Shown here one piece after another: positions 23,501 to 31,131 of a stretch of DNA of 64,000 nucleotides. This stretch comes from Pseudomonas sp. TH43 (lineage in GTDB: Bacteria > Pseudomonadota > Gammaproteobacteria > Pseudomonadales > Pseudomonadaceae). How positions within the stretch are numbered: position 1 is the first letter of the stretch; each line of letters opens with the position of its first letter. The translations under genes and the position numbers were made by a program. The notes below the pieces were generated by a model that was not told where the DNA came from, searched no databases, and saw only the letters and a list, made by a program, of their open reading frames with translations. The stretch spans positions 1,782,501 to 1,846,500 of the forward strand of contig NZ_JAEKFI010000004.1 of NCBI RefSeq assembly GCF_016650635.1. Reading direction: 5' to 3'.

Positions 23501-26500
23501 CCAGTGGTTTCACCCACGGCGATAGTGATGGTCTGGCCGTTGGACAAGGTCACCACGACTGGCGAACCGGTTACTGGTGCGGTCACGGTCGCGGTGTAGA
23601 CCACGGTTTCGCCTTCGGCGACGTTCGCGGTGGCGGTCAGCGACACGGTGGACGTATCAATGGTGTCGTTGACGGTGGTCACCGCCGGAGTGCCGCTGGT
23701 GACCAGATTTTCGAAGTTGCCACCGGTCGCGCCCTTGATGGTCGCTTCAACCGTGCCGGCGTCTTTGTAGACGTCATCTTTCGGCGCGTCGACGGTCACG
23801 GTGCCAGTGGTTTTGCCGGCGTCGATGGTGATGGTCGCGCCATTGCTCAACGTCACGGTCACCGGGGTTCCGGCGGCGTTGGTCAGGGTCGCGGTGTAAG
23901 TGATCTGGCCACCTTCGTTCACCGAATCAGTAGCGCTCAGCGACAGGTTGGTGGTGTCAACGGTATCGGTGACAGTGGTCGAAACCGGAGTCTTGTCGGC
24001 AACGAGGTTTTCGTAGTTGCCGCCAGTCACGCCAGTGATCGAGTTGGTCAGCGGAGCATGACCGGTCAACGCATCGTTAGGCGCTGTAGTGGTCACGGTG
24101 CCAGTGGTTTTGCCGACTTCGATGGTGATGTTCTGGCCGTTGGCCAGAGTTACCACAACTGGAGAGCCGGTAACCGGCGCGCCGACAGTGGCGGTGTAAG
24201 TGACGGTGCCACCTTCAGCAGCAGACTCGGTGGCAGTCAGTTTGACGCTGGTGGTGTCGATGGTATCGGTGACGTCGGTGACGGCTGGAACCGTGCTCGG
24301 AACGAGGTTCTCGAAGTTGCCGCCAGTGGCGCCTGTGATAGTGGCTTCGACCTTGCCCGCGTCTTTGTAGACGTCATCGGCCGGTGCCGCGACAGTCACG
24401 GTGCCGGTGGTTTTGCCCGCTTCGATGGTGATGACAGCGCCGTTCGACAGCGTCACGGTCACCGGCGAACCAGCAGCGTTGGTCAAGGTCGCGGTGTAAA
24501 CGATCGAGCCGCCCTCGGCCACAGAATCGGTCGCGCTCAGCGTCAGACTGGTGGTGTCGGCAACGTCCGTAACAGCTGTCGAAACCGGGGTCTTGTCGGC
24601 CACCAAGTTCTCGTAGTTGCCGCCGCTGACGCCGGTGATCGAGTTGGTCAGTGGTGCCTGGCCAACCAAGGCGTCGTTAGGCGCAGTGGTGGTTACGGTG
24701 CCGGTAGTCTTGCCGACTTCGATGGTGATGCTCTGGCCGTTGGCCAGAGTTACCACAACTGGAGAGCCGGTAACCGGCGCGCCCACAGTGGCGGTGTAAG
24801 TAACGGTGCCGCCCTCGGCCACCGAGGTCTCGGCCGTCAGCTTCACGGTCGAGGTGTCGATGGTGTCAGTGACTTCAGTCACCGCCGGAACGGCGCTTGG
24901 CACCAGATTCTCGAAGTTGCCGCCGGTGACGTCCTTGATGGTCGCTTCAACTTTGCCAGCGTCTTTATAGACGTCATCGGCCGGTGCCGGAACGGTCGCG
25001 GTGCCAGTGGTTTTGCCGGCCTCGATAGTGATCACGGCGCCGTTGGACAAGGTCACGGTCACCGGCGTACCTGCCGGGTTGGTCAGTGTCGCGGTGTACA
25101 CAATCGAACCACCCTCAGCCACAGAGCCGGTCGCTGTCAGCGACAGGTTGGTGGTGTCGATGGTGTCGGTGACTGTCGTCACGGCCGGGGTTTTGTCGGC
25201 CACGAGGTTTTCGTAGTTGCCGCCGCTGGTGCCGTCGATTTTCACGCTCAGCGTGTTGCCGCCGGCGAGTGCATCGTTCGGTGCGGTGAAGTTGACGCTG
25301 CCGCTGCTGGCGCCGACCGGGATGGTGATGGTCTGGCCGTTGGACAGGGTCACAACCACCGGCGAACCGGTCACTGGCGCGGTCACGGACGCGGTGTAAA
25401 CCACCACGCCGCCTTCAGCGGCGCTGGCAGTAGCGGTCAGCGAAACAGTGCTGTTGTCGATGGTGTCGGTCACGTTGGTGACCGCTGGAGTCTTGTCGAC
25501 TACCAGATTCTCGAAGTTGCCGCCGGTGGTCTTGGTGATGCTTGCATCGACCTGGCCGGCGTCCTTGTAGACGTCATCCGCCGGCGCCGCAACGGTCGCG
25601 GTGCCGGTGGTCGCGCCTTTGGCGATGTTGATCACCGCGCCGTTGCTCAGGGTCACGGTCATGGCCGTGCCGGCTGCGTTGGTCAGGGTTGCGGTGTAGA
25701 CGATCGAGCCGCCCTCGGCGACCGAACCGGTGGCGCTCAGGCTGATATTGGTGGTGTCGACGGTGTCGGTGACGGTGGTGACCACTGCCGAACGGTTGGC
25801 ATCGACCTGCTCGAAGTTGCCGCCGCTGTGGCTGGCAATCGCAGTCTGCACTTTGCCGCCATCGATGTACGGGGTGTTTGCTGGCGCAGCGAAGTTCACC
25901 GAGCCGGTGGTCGCGCCGGCGGCGATGTTGATCACCGCGCCGTTGGCCAGGGTCACGGTCATGGCGGTGCCGGCCGGATTGCTCAGGGTCGCGGTGTAGG
26001 TGATCTGGCCACCTTCGCTGACGGTGTCGCTGGCGCTGAGGGTCAGTGTGGTTTTGTCGATGGTGTCATTGACGGTGGTGCTGACCGGGGTTTTGCTGAC
26101 ATCGAGATTCTCGAAGTTGCCGCCTGTGGCATCGGTCATGGTCACGGTGAGCTTGCTGACGTCTTTGTAAACGTCATCGCTCGGCGCCGCGATGGTCACC
26201 GAACCGGCGGTTTTACCGGCCTCGATGGTGATGGTCTGGCCGTTGCTCAGGTTGACGGTCACCGGGGTTTGCGCGGCGTTGGTCAGGGTCGCGGTGTAGG
26301 TGATCGACGTGCCTTCGAGCACATAGCTTTCAGCGCTGAGGGTCAGGTGCGTGGTGTTGATTGTGTCGGCAACGTTGGTGACCGCTGGCGTTGGGTTGGC
26401 CACCAGGTTTTCGAAGTTGCCGCCGGTGGTTTCCTTGATCGTTACTTCAACTTTGCCGGCGTCTTTGTAGACGTCATCGGCCGGTGCCGCAACGGTCACG

Positions 26501-29500
26501 GTGCCGGTGGTCTTGCCGGCGTCGATGGTGATGGTCGAACCGTTGCTCAGGGTCACGGTCACCGGGGTGCCGGCCGGGTTGGTCAGCGTCGCGGTGTAGA
26601 CGATCTGCCCGCCTTCGTTGACGTTGCCGGTGGCGGTCAGCGAAACGGTGGTGGTGTCGACGGTGTCGGTGACGGTGGTGCTGACCGGAGTTTTGTCGGC
26701 GACCAGGTTTTCGTAGTTGCCGCCGCTGACGTTGGTGATCGAGTTGGTCAGCGGTTCATGGCCGGCCAGCACATCGTTCGGTGCAGTGGTGGTCACGGTG
26801 CCGGTGGTTTTGCCGACTTCGATGGTGATGTTCTGACCGTTGGCCAGGGTCACGACAACTGGCGAGCCAGTCACTGGCGCACCGACAGTGGCGGTGTAAG
26901 TGACGGTGCCACCTTCAGCGGCAGTCTCGGTGGCGGTCAGTTTCACCGTCGAAGTGTCGATGGTGTCAGTAACGTCGGTCACGGCCGGAACGGTGCTTGG
27001 CACCAGGTTCTCGAAGTTGCCGCCGGTAGCGTCCTTGATGGTCACTTCGACTTTGCCGGCGTCTTTGTAGACGTCATCGGCTGGCGCTGCAACGGTCACA
27101 GTGCCGGTGGTTTTACCCGCTTCGATGGTGATCACCGAGCCATTGCTCAGGGTCACGGTCACCGGGGTGCCGGCCGGGTTGGTCAGGGTTGCGGTGTAAA
27201 CGATCGAACCGCCTTCAGCCACAGTACCGGTGGCGCTGAGCGTCAGGTTGGTGGTGTCGACGGTGTCGGTAACGGTGGTGCTGACCGGGGTTTTGTCGGC
27301 GACGAGGTTTTCGTAGTTACCGCCGCTCACTTCTGTAATCGCGTTGGTCAGCGGCGCATGGCCGTTCAACGCGTCGTTCGGTGCGGTGGTGGTTACGGTG
27401 CCGGAGGTCTTGCCGACTTCGATGGTGATGTTCTGGCCGTTGGCCAACGTGACAGTCACTGGCGAACCGGTGACTGGCGCGCCGACAGTCGCGGTGTAAG
27501 TGACGGTGCCACCTTCAGCAGCCGTCTCGGTGGCGGTCAGTTTCACCGTCGAGGTGTCGATGGTGTCAGTGACGTCGGTCACAGCCGGAACGGTGCTTGG
27601 CACCAGGTTCTCGAAGTTGCCGCCGGTGGCGTCCTTGATGGTCACTTCAACCGGGCCGGCGTCTTTGTAGACGTCATCGGCAGGTGCCGCAACGGTCACG
27701 GTGCCCGTGGTTTTGCCCGCTTCGATGGTGATCACCGAGCCATTGCTCAGGGTTACGGTGACCGGGGTGCCGGCCGGGTTGCTCAGGGTCGCGGTGTAAA
27801 CGATCGAACCGCCTTCGGCCACGGTACCGGTGGCGCTGAGCGTCAGGTTGGTGGTGTCGACGGTGTCGGTGACGGTGGTGCTGACCGGGGTTTTGTCAGC
27901 CACCAGGTCTTCGTAGTTGCCGCCACTTACGCCGGTGATCGCGTTGGTCAAAGGGGTGTGGCCGGTCAATGCATCGTTGGGCGCGGTGGTGGTCACGGTG
28001 CCAGTGGTTTTACCCACTTCGATGGTGATGTTCTGGCCGTTGGCCAGGGTCACTACGACAGGCGAACCGGTAACGGGTGCGCCGACGGTGGCGGTGTAGG
28101 TGACGGTGCCACCTTCAGCAGCAGATTCGGTGGCAGTCAGTTTGACCGTCGTCGTGTCGATGGTATCGGTGACGTCGGTAACGGCGGGAACAGTACTCGG
28201 TACGAGGTTCTCGAAGTTGCCGCCGGTAGCGTCCTTGATGGTCACTTCGACTTTGCCGGCGTCTTTATAGACGTCGTCGGCTGGCGCTGGAACAGTTGCG
28301 GTGCCAGTGGTTTTGCCTGCGTCGATGGTGATTACGGCGCCGTTCGACAGGGTCACGGTGACCGGCGTGCCGGCCGGGTTGGTCAGCGTCGCGGTGTAAA
28401 TGATCGAGCCGCCCTCGGCCACAGAACCGGTCGCGCTCAGCGTCAGGTTGGTGGTGTCGGCGACGTCCGTAACGGCCGTCGAAACCGGGGTCTTGTCGGC
28501 CACGAGGTCTTCGTAGTTGCCACCGGTCACGCCAGTGATCGAGTTGGTCAGCGGTGCATTGCCGACCAGCGCGTCGTTCGGCGCAGTGGTGGTCACGGTG
28601 CCGGTGGTTTTACCCACTTCAATGGTGATGCTTTGACCATTGGCCAGCGTCACCACGACAGGCGAACCGGTGACTGGCGCGCCCACGGTGGCGGTGTAGG
28701 TGACAGTGCCGCCTTCAGCCACCGACGTATCGGCGCTCAGTTTCACGGTCGACGTGTCGATGGTGTCGGTCACGTCGGTCACGGCTGGCGTGGTGCTCGG
28801 AACAAGGTTCTCGAAGTTACCGCCGCTGGCGTCCTTGATGGAGACTTCGACTTTGCCGGCGTCCTTATAGACGTCGTCGGCAGGCGCCGGAACGGTCACG
28901 GTGCCAGTGGTCTTGCCCGCGTCGATGGTGATCACCGAGCCGTTGCTCAGGGTCACGGTCACCGGGGTTTGTGCGGCGTTGGTCAACGTCGCGGTGTAAA
29001 CGATCGAACCACCTTCGGCGACAGTGCCGGTCGCCGTCAGCGACAGATTGGTGGTGTCGATGGAGTCGGTAACGGTGGTGGTCGCTGGCGTGGTGTTCGG
29101 CACCAGGTTTTCAAAGTTGCCACCGCTAGTGCCAGTGATCGTGGTGCTGACGGTGCCGCCATTGTTGTAGACGTCATTCGGCGCAGTCGGCACGTTGACG
29201 CTGCCGGTGGTCTTGCCAGCATCAATGGTGATGGTCGAGCCGTTGGACAGGGTGATGGTGACCGGGGTTTGCGCCGGGTTGGTCAGGGTCGCGGTGTAGG
29301 TGATCTGGCCACCTTCGACAACCGTGCCGGTCGCGGTGAGGCTGACGCTGGTGGTGTCGATCGAGTCGGTAACGGTGGTGGTCGCTGGCGTGGTGTTCGG
29401 CACCAGGTTTTCGAAGTTGCCGCCGGTTGCACCAGTAATCGTGGTGCTGACAGTGCCGCCATTGTTGTAGACGTCATTCGGTGCAGTCGGCACGTTGACG

Positions 29501-30774
29501 CTGCCGCTGGTCTGGCCCGCGCCGATGGTGATGGTCGAGCCGTTCGACAGGGTCACGGTGACCGGCGTTTGTGCCGGATTGGTCAGGGTCGCGGTGTAGG
29601 TGATCTGGCCACCTTCGACCACTGTGCCCGTGGCGGTCAGGGTCAGGCCGGTGTTATCGATCGAATCGGTGATGGTGGTCACCGCCGGTGTCGGGTTCGG
29701 CACCAGGTTTTCGAAGTTGCCGCCAGTGGCACCCGTGATGGTGGTGGTGACGGTGCTGCCGTTGTTATAGACGTCATTGGCCGGCGTCGGCACGTTGACG
29801 GTGCCAGTGGTCTGGCCCGCGCCGATGGTGATGGTCGAGCCGTTCGACAGTGTCACGGTGACCGGCGTTTGCGCCGGGTTGGTCAAGGTCGCGGTGTAAG
29901 TGATCTGGCCGCCTTCAGTGACGCTCGGCCCCGCCGTCAGGGTGACGGTGGTGGTGTCGATGGTGTCGGTGACCTGAGTCGTGGCCGGCGTGGTCGGTGG
30001 CGTCACGGTGATGCCGTTGCCGCCGGTGGTGCCGGTAACGGTCACGTCGATCTGGGTCGGATCGTTATAAACGGTGTCGTTGGGTGCCAGCGGCACGTTG
30101 ACGGTGCCAGTGGTGGATCCGGCCGGAATCACGATCACGGCGCCGTTGGACAGGGTGATGGTCAGGTCGGTCAGCGGTGCCTGGGTCAGGGTCGCGGTGT
30201 ACACCAGCACGCCGCCAGCTTCAGTGATGGTCGGCGTGGCGCTGAGGCTCAGGGTCGACTCACGCAGGGCGTTGGTGGTGGTATCGGTGGTCTGGCCACC
30301 GGTAATGTTCTGCGCGGCTTGTGCGCCGGAGTTGATGCCAGCAGTCGGGAAACCAATGGTTGGGTCAACACGGCCAGCCGTGGCATCGAGCATCACGAAA
30401 CTGTGGCCACCACCAGCCGCACCGCCAGTACCCGCAGCCGCAGGGCCGGCAGCGGTGGCTTCAAGGGCGGTAGTCGGGTCGGCACCAGCGGCAATGGCTT
30501 GCTGCAGTTCTGCTACCGACGGCGCAGCCTGCGCGGTGGCTTCGGCCAGGTCAGTGCTGGAGTCGGGCGCGTTGGCGCTCCATTGGGTTTCGCGACCCAG
30601 GTCGAGGGTGCGGCCATCAGCCAGTTCAAGCGACACGGCGCCGGAGAGGCCGGTGTCGATCTGGTCGCCGACAAACAGGCGATCGCCTTCAACGAGTACG
30701 CGGCGCACGCCCTCTGGGGACACCACGAATACCTGACCGACAATGCTTTTGACGATGGCAACAACACTGCTCAT
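14536..30774 (-). CDS. lapA: Giant RTX adhesin LapA
   Basis: LapA is a cell-surface adhesin needed for irreversible attachment and biofilm formation, here 5,412 residues. An N-terminal retention module (about 1-105, starting MSSVVAIVKSIVGQVF) plugs the LapE pore. The LapG cleavage site TAAG is at residues 107-110 (bases 30445-30456). About 40 repeats of 100 residues follow (about 175-4175), then a Calx-beta-like domain, cadherin-like domains, a PA14-type lectin domain (about 4580-4720), a von Willebrand A domain with a MIDAS DSSGS motif near residue 4906, RTX calcium nonapeptides such as GGAGNDILF (about 5250-5315), and a C-terminal type I secretion signal. The start at 30774, preceded by GGAGAG, matches known LapA and is preferred to an ATG 21 bases upstream. 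Confidence 0.97.
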   Translation of the reverse strand: MSSVVAIVKSIVGQVFVVSPEGVRRVLVEGDRLFVGDQIDTGLSGAVSLELADGRTLDLGRETQWSANAPDSSTDLAEATAQAAPSVAELQQAIAAGADPTTALEATAAGPAAAGTGGAAGGGHSFVMLDATAGRVDPTIGFPTAGINSGAQAAQNITGGQTTDTTTNALRESTLSLSATPTITEAGGVLVYTATLTQAPLTDLTITLSNGAVIVIPAGSTTGTVNVPLAPNDTVYNDPTQIDVTVTGTTGGNGITVTPPTTPATTQVTDTIDTTTVTLTAGPSVTEGGQITYTATLTNPAQTPVTVTLSNGSTITIGAGQTTGTVNVPTPANDVYNNGSTVTTTITGATGGNFENLVPNPTPAVTTITDSIDNTGLTLTATGTVVEGGQITYTATLTNPAQTPVTVTLSNGSTITIGAGQTSGSVNVPTAPNDVYNNGGTVSTTITGATGGNFENLVPNTTPATTTVTDSIDTTSVSLTATGTVVEGGQITYTATLTNPAQTPVTITLSNGSTITIDAGKTTGSVNVPTAPNDVYNNGGTVSTTITGTSGGNFENLVPNTTPATTTVTDSIDTTNLSLTATGTVAEGGSIVYTATLTNAAQTPVTVTLSNGSVITIDAGKTTGTVTVPAPADDVYKDAGKVEVSIKDASGGNFENLVPSTTPAVTDVTDTIDTSTVKLSADTSVAEGGTVTYTATVGAPVTGSPVVVTLANGQSITIEVGKTTGTVTTTAPNDALVGNAPLTNSITGVTGGNYEDLVADKTPVSTAVTDVADTTNLTLSATGSVAEGGSIIYTATLTNPAGTPVTVTLSNGAVITIDAGKTTGTATVPAPADDVYKDAGKVEVTIKDATGGNFENLVPSTVPAVTDVTDTIDTTTVKLTATESAAEGGTVTYTATVGAPVTGSPVVVTLANGQNITIEVGKTTGTVTTTAPNDALTGHTPLTNAITGVSGGNYEDLVADKTPVSTTVTDTVDTTNLTLSATGTVAEGGSIVYTATLSNPAGTPVTVTLSNGSVITIEAGKTTGTVTVAAPADDVYKDAGPVEVTIKDATGGNFENLVPSTVPAVTDVTDTIDTSTVKLTATETAAEGGTVTYTATVGAPVTGSPVTVTLANGQNITIEVGKTSGTVTTTAPNDALNGHAPLTNAITEVSGGNYENLVADKTPVSTTVTDTVDTTNLTLSATGTVAEGGSIVYTATLTNPAGTPVTVTLSNGSVITIEAGKTTGTVTVAAPADDVYKDAGKVEVTIKDATGGNFENLVPSTVPAVTDVTDTIDTSTVKLTATETAAEGGTVTYTATVGAPVTGSPVVVTLANGQNITIEVGKTTGTVTTTAPNDVLAGHEPLTNSITNVSGGNYENLVADKTPVSTTVTDTVDTTTVSLTATGNVNEGGQIVYTATLTNPAGTPVTVTLSNGSTITIDAGKTTGTVTVAAPADDVYKDAGKVEVTIKETTGGNFENLVANPTPAVTNVADTINTTHLTLSAESYVLEGTSITYTATLTNAAQTPVTVNLSNGQTITIEAGKTAGSVTIAAPSDDVYKDVSKLTVTMTDATGGNFENLDVSKTPVSTTVNDTIDKTTLTLSASDTVSEGGQITYTATLSNPAGTAMTVTLANGAVINIAAGATTGSVNFAAPANTPYIDGGKVQTAIASHSGGNFEQVDANRSAVVTTVTDTVDTTNISLSATGSVAEGGSIVYTATLTNAAGTAMTVTLSNGAVINIAKGATTGTATVAAPADDVYKDAGQVDASITKTTGGNFENLVVDKTPAVTNVTDTIDNSTVSLTATASAAEGGVVVYTASVTAPVTGSPVVVTLSNGQTITIPVGASSGSVNFTAPNDALAGGNTLSVKIDGTSGGNYENLVADKTPAVTTVTDTIDTTNLSLTATGSVAEGGSIVYTATLTNPAGTPVTVTLSNGAVITIEAGKTTGTATVPAPADDVYKDAGKVEATIKDVTGGNFENLVPSAVPAVTEVTDTIDTSTVKLTAETSVAEGGTVTYTATVGAPVTGSPVVVTLANGQSITIEVGKTTGTVTTTAPNDALVGQAPLTNSITGVSGGNYENLVADKTPVSTAVTDVADTTSLTLSATDSVAEGGSIVYTATLTNAAGSPVTVTLSNGAVITIEAGKTTGTVTVAAPADDVYKDAGKVEATITGATGGNFENLVPSTVPAVTDVTDTIDTTSVKLTATESAAEGGTVTYTATVGAPVTGSPVVVTLANGQNITIEVGKTTGTVTTTAPNDALTGHAPLTNSITGVTGGNYENLVADKTPVSTTVTDTVDTTNLSLSATDSVNEGGQITYTATLTNAAGTPVTVTLSNGATITIDAGKTTGTVTVDAPKDDVYKDAGTVEATIKGATGGNFENLVTSGTPAVTTVNDTIDTSTVSLTATANVAEGETVVYTATVTAPVTGSPVVVTLSNGQTITIAVGETTGSVNFVAPNSPLAGGSSLSVTIDGATGGNYEKLAVDGKSADTSVSDTVDTTNLNLTASDSVAEGGSIVYTATLTNPAGSPVTVTLSNGAVITIEAGKTTGTVTVAAPADDVYKDAGKVEATISTATGGNFENLVPSTVPAVTNVTDTIDTTTVKLTATESAAEGGTVTYTATVGAPVTGSPVVVTLANGQNITIEVGKTTGTVTTTAPNDALTGHAPLTNAITGVSGGNYENLVADKTPVSTTVTDTVDTTNLSLTATNSVAEGGSIVYTATLTNAAGSPVTVTLSNGAVITIEAGKTTGTVTVAAPADDVYKDAGKVEATISTATGGNFENLVPSTVPAVTNVTDTIDTTTVKLTATESTAEGGTVTYTATVGAPVTGSPVVVTLANGQNITIEVGKTTGTVTTTAPNDALTGHAPLTNSITGVTGGNYENLVADKTPVSTNVTDTVDTTNLSLSATGSVAEGGSIVYTATLTNAAGSPVTVTLSNGAVITIEAGKTTGTVTVPAPADDVYKDAGKVEATISTATGGNFENLVPSTVPAVTNVTDTIDTTTVKLTATESAAEGGTVTYTATVGAPVTGSPVVVTLANGQNITIEVGKTTGTVTTTAPNDALTGHAPLTNAITGVSGGNYENLVADKTPVSTNVTDTVDTTNLSLSATGSVAEGGSIVYTATLTNAAGSPVTVTLSNGAVITIEAGKTTGTVTVPAPADDVYKDAGKVEATISTATGGNFENLVPSTVPAVTNVTDTIDTTTVKLTATETAAEGGTVTYTATVGAPVTGSPVVVTLANGQNITIEVGKTTGTVTTTAPNDALTGHAPLTNAITGVSGGNYENLVADKTPVSTNVTDTVDTTNLSLSATGSVAEGGSIVYTATLTNAAGSPVTVTLSNGAVITIEAGKTTGTVTVAAPADDVYKDAGKVEATISTATGGNFENLVPSTVPAVTNVTDTIDTTTVKLTATETAAEGGTVTYTATVGAPVTGSPVVVTLANGQNITIEVGKTTGTVTTTAPNDALTGHAPLTNAITGVSGGNYENLVADKTPVSTTVTDTVDTTNLSLTATNSVAEGGSIVYTATLTNAAGSPVTVTLSNGAVITIEAGKTTGTVTVAAPADDVYKDAGKVEATISTATGGNFENLVPSTVPAVTNVTDTIDTTTVKLTATESAAEGGTVTYTATVGAPVTGSPVVVTLANGQNITIEVGKTTGTVTTTAPNDALTGHAPLTNSITGVTGGNYENLVADKTPVSTTVTDTIDTTNLSLSATGTVAEGGQITYTATLTNAAGSPVTVILSNGAVITIDAGKTTGTVTVAAPADDVYKDASNVQATIKTATGGNFESLVTSTAPAVTSVTDTIDTTTVKLTATGTAAEGGNVVYTATVGAAVTGSPVVVTLSNGQQITIDIGKTTGTVTAIAPNDALTGHAPLTNAITNVSGGNYENLVADKTPVSTTVTDTIDTTNLSLSATGTVAEGGQITYTATLTNAAGSPVTVTLSNGAVITIEAGKTTGTVTVAAPADDVYKDAGPVQATISNATGGNFENLVPSTTPAVTNVTDTIDTTTVKLTATGTAVEGGNVVYTATVGAPVTGSPVVVTLANGQQITIDIGKTTGTVTAIAPNDALTGHAPLTNAITNVSGGNYENLVADKTPVSTTVTDTIDTTNLSLSATGTVAEGGSITYTATLTNAAGSPVTVTLSNGSVITIEAGKTTGTVTVPAPADDVYKDAGTVQATITGTNGGNFENLVADKTPAVTNVTDTIDTTTVSITGSTSVTEGQTASYTVSLNHPAQTEVTLKIVYSGTAADGSDFTGVYTVKIPAGASSAQFNVATIDDKITEGTENFVVKIDSATGGNFENLAVSSTNGSVSTSIIDNDAPPVIDLDANNSSGATGADYKVTFTENTPGAGVSIADTDLTITDPDSTMLTGATVILTNRQDGDALNLGNSVNGITINANSTNGTVTLTLSGNATLADYMQAIKNISFTNSSENPSTVPRIITVTVTDGGNYSNVATTTVNVVAVNDAPVAAPTNVTGTEDTPLILGWSTFGVTDVDSPASSLGIKITQLPGEGKLQYLDGSTWKDVANNQTFSKADIDAGKLRFMPDANESGVNGYGGTGMGNNQADYAQLKFQPTDGQLLGNTGTVKIDITPVADAPTVSVADNSVKSTGLIKEVWTGLSGLGTSGSGADSTTLKNVIDGAGTPNSSGSVTNVQSDGSVAAGTASKTSGLIYLEAGKTYTFSGIADDSLLITIGGKSVASGTWGAGGAINGSFTPTTSGYYTLDIYHHNQSGPGSYDVNLSINGSTPIDLSSAGVPIYTGVQDLVNSGVTVSDLHGTNGEGYYDGYKLNTGAEGTTVKLSAITTALTDTDGSETLSVKISGAPVGSVLSDGAGHTFTVTATSGDANVTGWSLGSLTVTPPPYYNGQFNLTVTSTSTEQVGGSASSTATIPVTVVPAVYNAIVATSGDDTVTGTDGNDIIVADIGGLTVVPGTNYNIAFMVDSSGSMSASSINAAKDSLTAVFNTLKQSLGGSNSGTVNIFLVDFDTQVNKSVSVNLNDPNALTQLKAVLDSMASGGGTNYEDVFKATANFFQSTEAVANTGAKNLTYFITDGQPTYYQSGEQTNPTLYGSVKFDSVVTTSNYKLGDTFGTYIDNTHYLSISANGTAQLQTYTSRYGWSTTNLGTVHAQGDGTYELSNLAGTGNSTTTATSDNSASSFALLSGLSNVEAIGLNNGVSLNDLKPYDSDKTPQTNIDPKDLANSIIGHTEATLPGNDTVSGGDGNDILFGDLVSFNGIAGEGYQAMQAFVAQQTGVDVSKVTTSNVHQYITEHYQAFDVSGAHDGNDTLLGGAGNDILFGSGGNDLLDGGKGNDILLGGTGNDTLIGGQGNDILIGGSGADTFVWKAGDTGNDVIKDFKASEGDRIDLRDLLQGETGSTIDNFLKITTVDGTSSLQVSSTGKFNSGDAAAATPDVTIKLEGNNWSSANIHNLIAGSDPTIKVDHNNS
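18250..30258 (-). repeat. Tandem array of about 40 x 300-bp repeats inside lapA
   Basis: A marker such as GGTCAGGGTCGCGGTGTA recurs every 300 bases without phase change from 29881 down to 18481 (39 units); one further unit lies at 30184, offset by one codon. Units alternate over most of the array between two 100-residue types, giving a 600-bp higher-order period: one type carries DDVYKDAG and GGNFENLVP, the other PNDALTGHAPLTN and GGNYENLVADKTP. The first units at the N-terminal end form a distinct subgroup with DVYNNG. Some pairs are nearly identical, for example 20401-20700 with 21001-21300, and 19810-20600 with 22210-23000. Confidence 0.95.
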
Positions 30775-31131
30775 TGAAGACTCTCCGGGTGTCACGTTCA
30801 GTTGACTTCCATGGACCTGATGGCATGGGTGCCGATTCAGTCTGGACGTACTTTAAAAATTTTCGAATCAATTTTGACGCGGTTACTCGTCAATAATTTG
30901 GCTATATTCTTTCGCTATTAACTTTATGCCAAACTATTGACCTTCTGGGTGCCATCCTAAACAATCGCCCCACTAATGTCACATTGATATTTCCGCGGCG
31001 ACCTGTCCTTCAGCGTGTGATCCAGTTCCTGTTTTGAACTTTCCGACATACGGTCAATCTGGTTGCCATCATCCGACGCAGCGCCACGTTTTGCTGTGAT
31101 TCAAGACAAGAAGTTCTGGGAAATTTTTATC
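30775..31131. other. Divergent lapA-lapE promoter region
   Basis: This 357-base AT-rich region must hold the lapA and lapE-B-C promoters. Visible features are the dyad at 30874-30893 and runs such as AAAAATTTTCGAATC near 30856. I see no supported small gene. In Pseudomonas, lapA transcription is known to respond to FleQ and the Gac/Rsm pathway, but I cannot assign a site by eye. Confidence 0.6.
30874..30893. promoter_or_regulatory. Dyad TTGACG-N8-CGTCAA upstream of lapA
   Basis: A perfect 6-bp inverted repeat, TTGACG (30874-30879) and CGTCAA (30888-30893), lies 100 bases upstream of the lapA start. It is a plausible operator, for example for FleQ or another regulator, but the assignment is speculative. 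Confidence 0.4.

Noticed and set aside
18250..30258. The regular 300-bp periodicity considered as a CRISPR or satellite array
   Set aside because: The period is translated in one continuous frame into 100-residue adhesin domains; there are no short repeats with unique spacers.
22258..30777. A 2,839-codon open frame on the plus strand antisense to lapA, plus others of 1,198 and 976 codons at 18169-21765 and 14590-17520
   Set aside because: They arise because the 300-bp repeat is a multiple of three and the high-GC codon bias leaves the antisense frame free of stops. Their translations are repetitive, Gly/Asp/Arg-rich and without ribosome sites.
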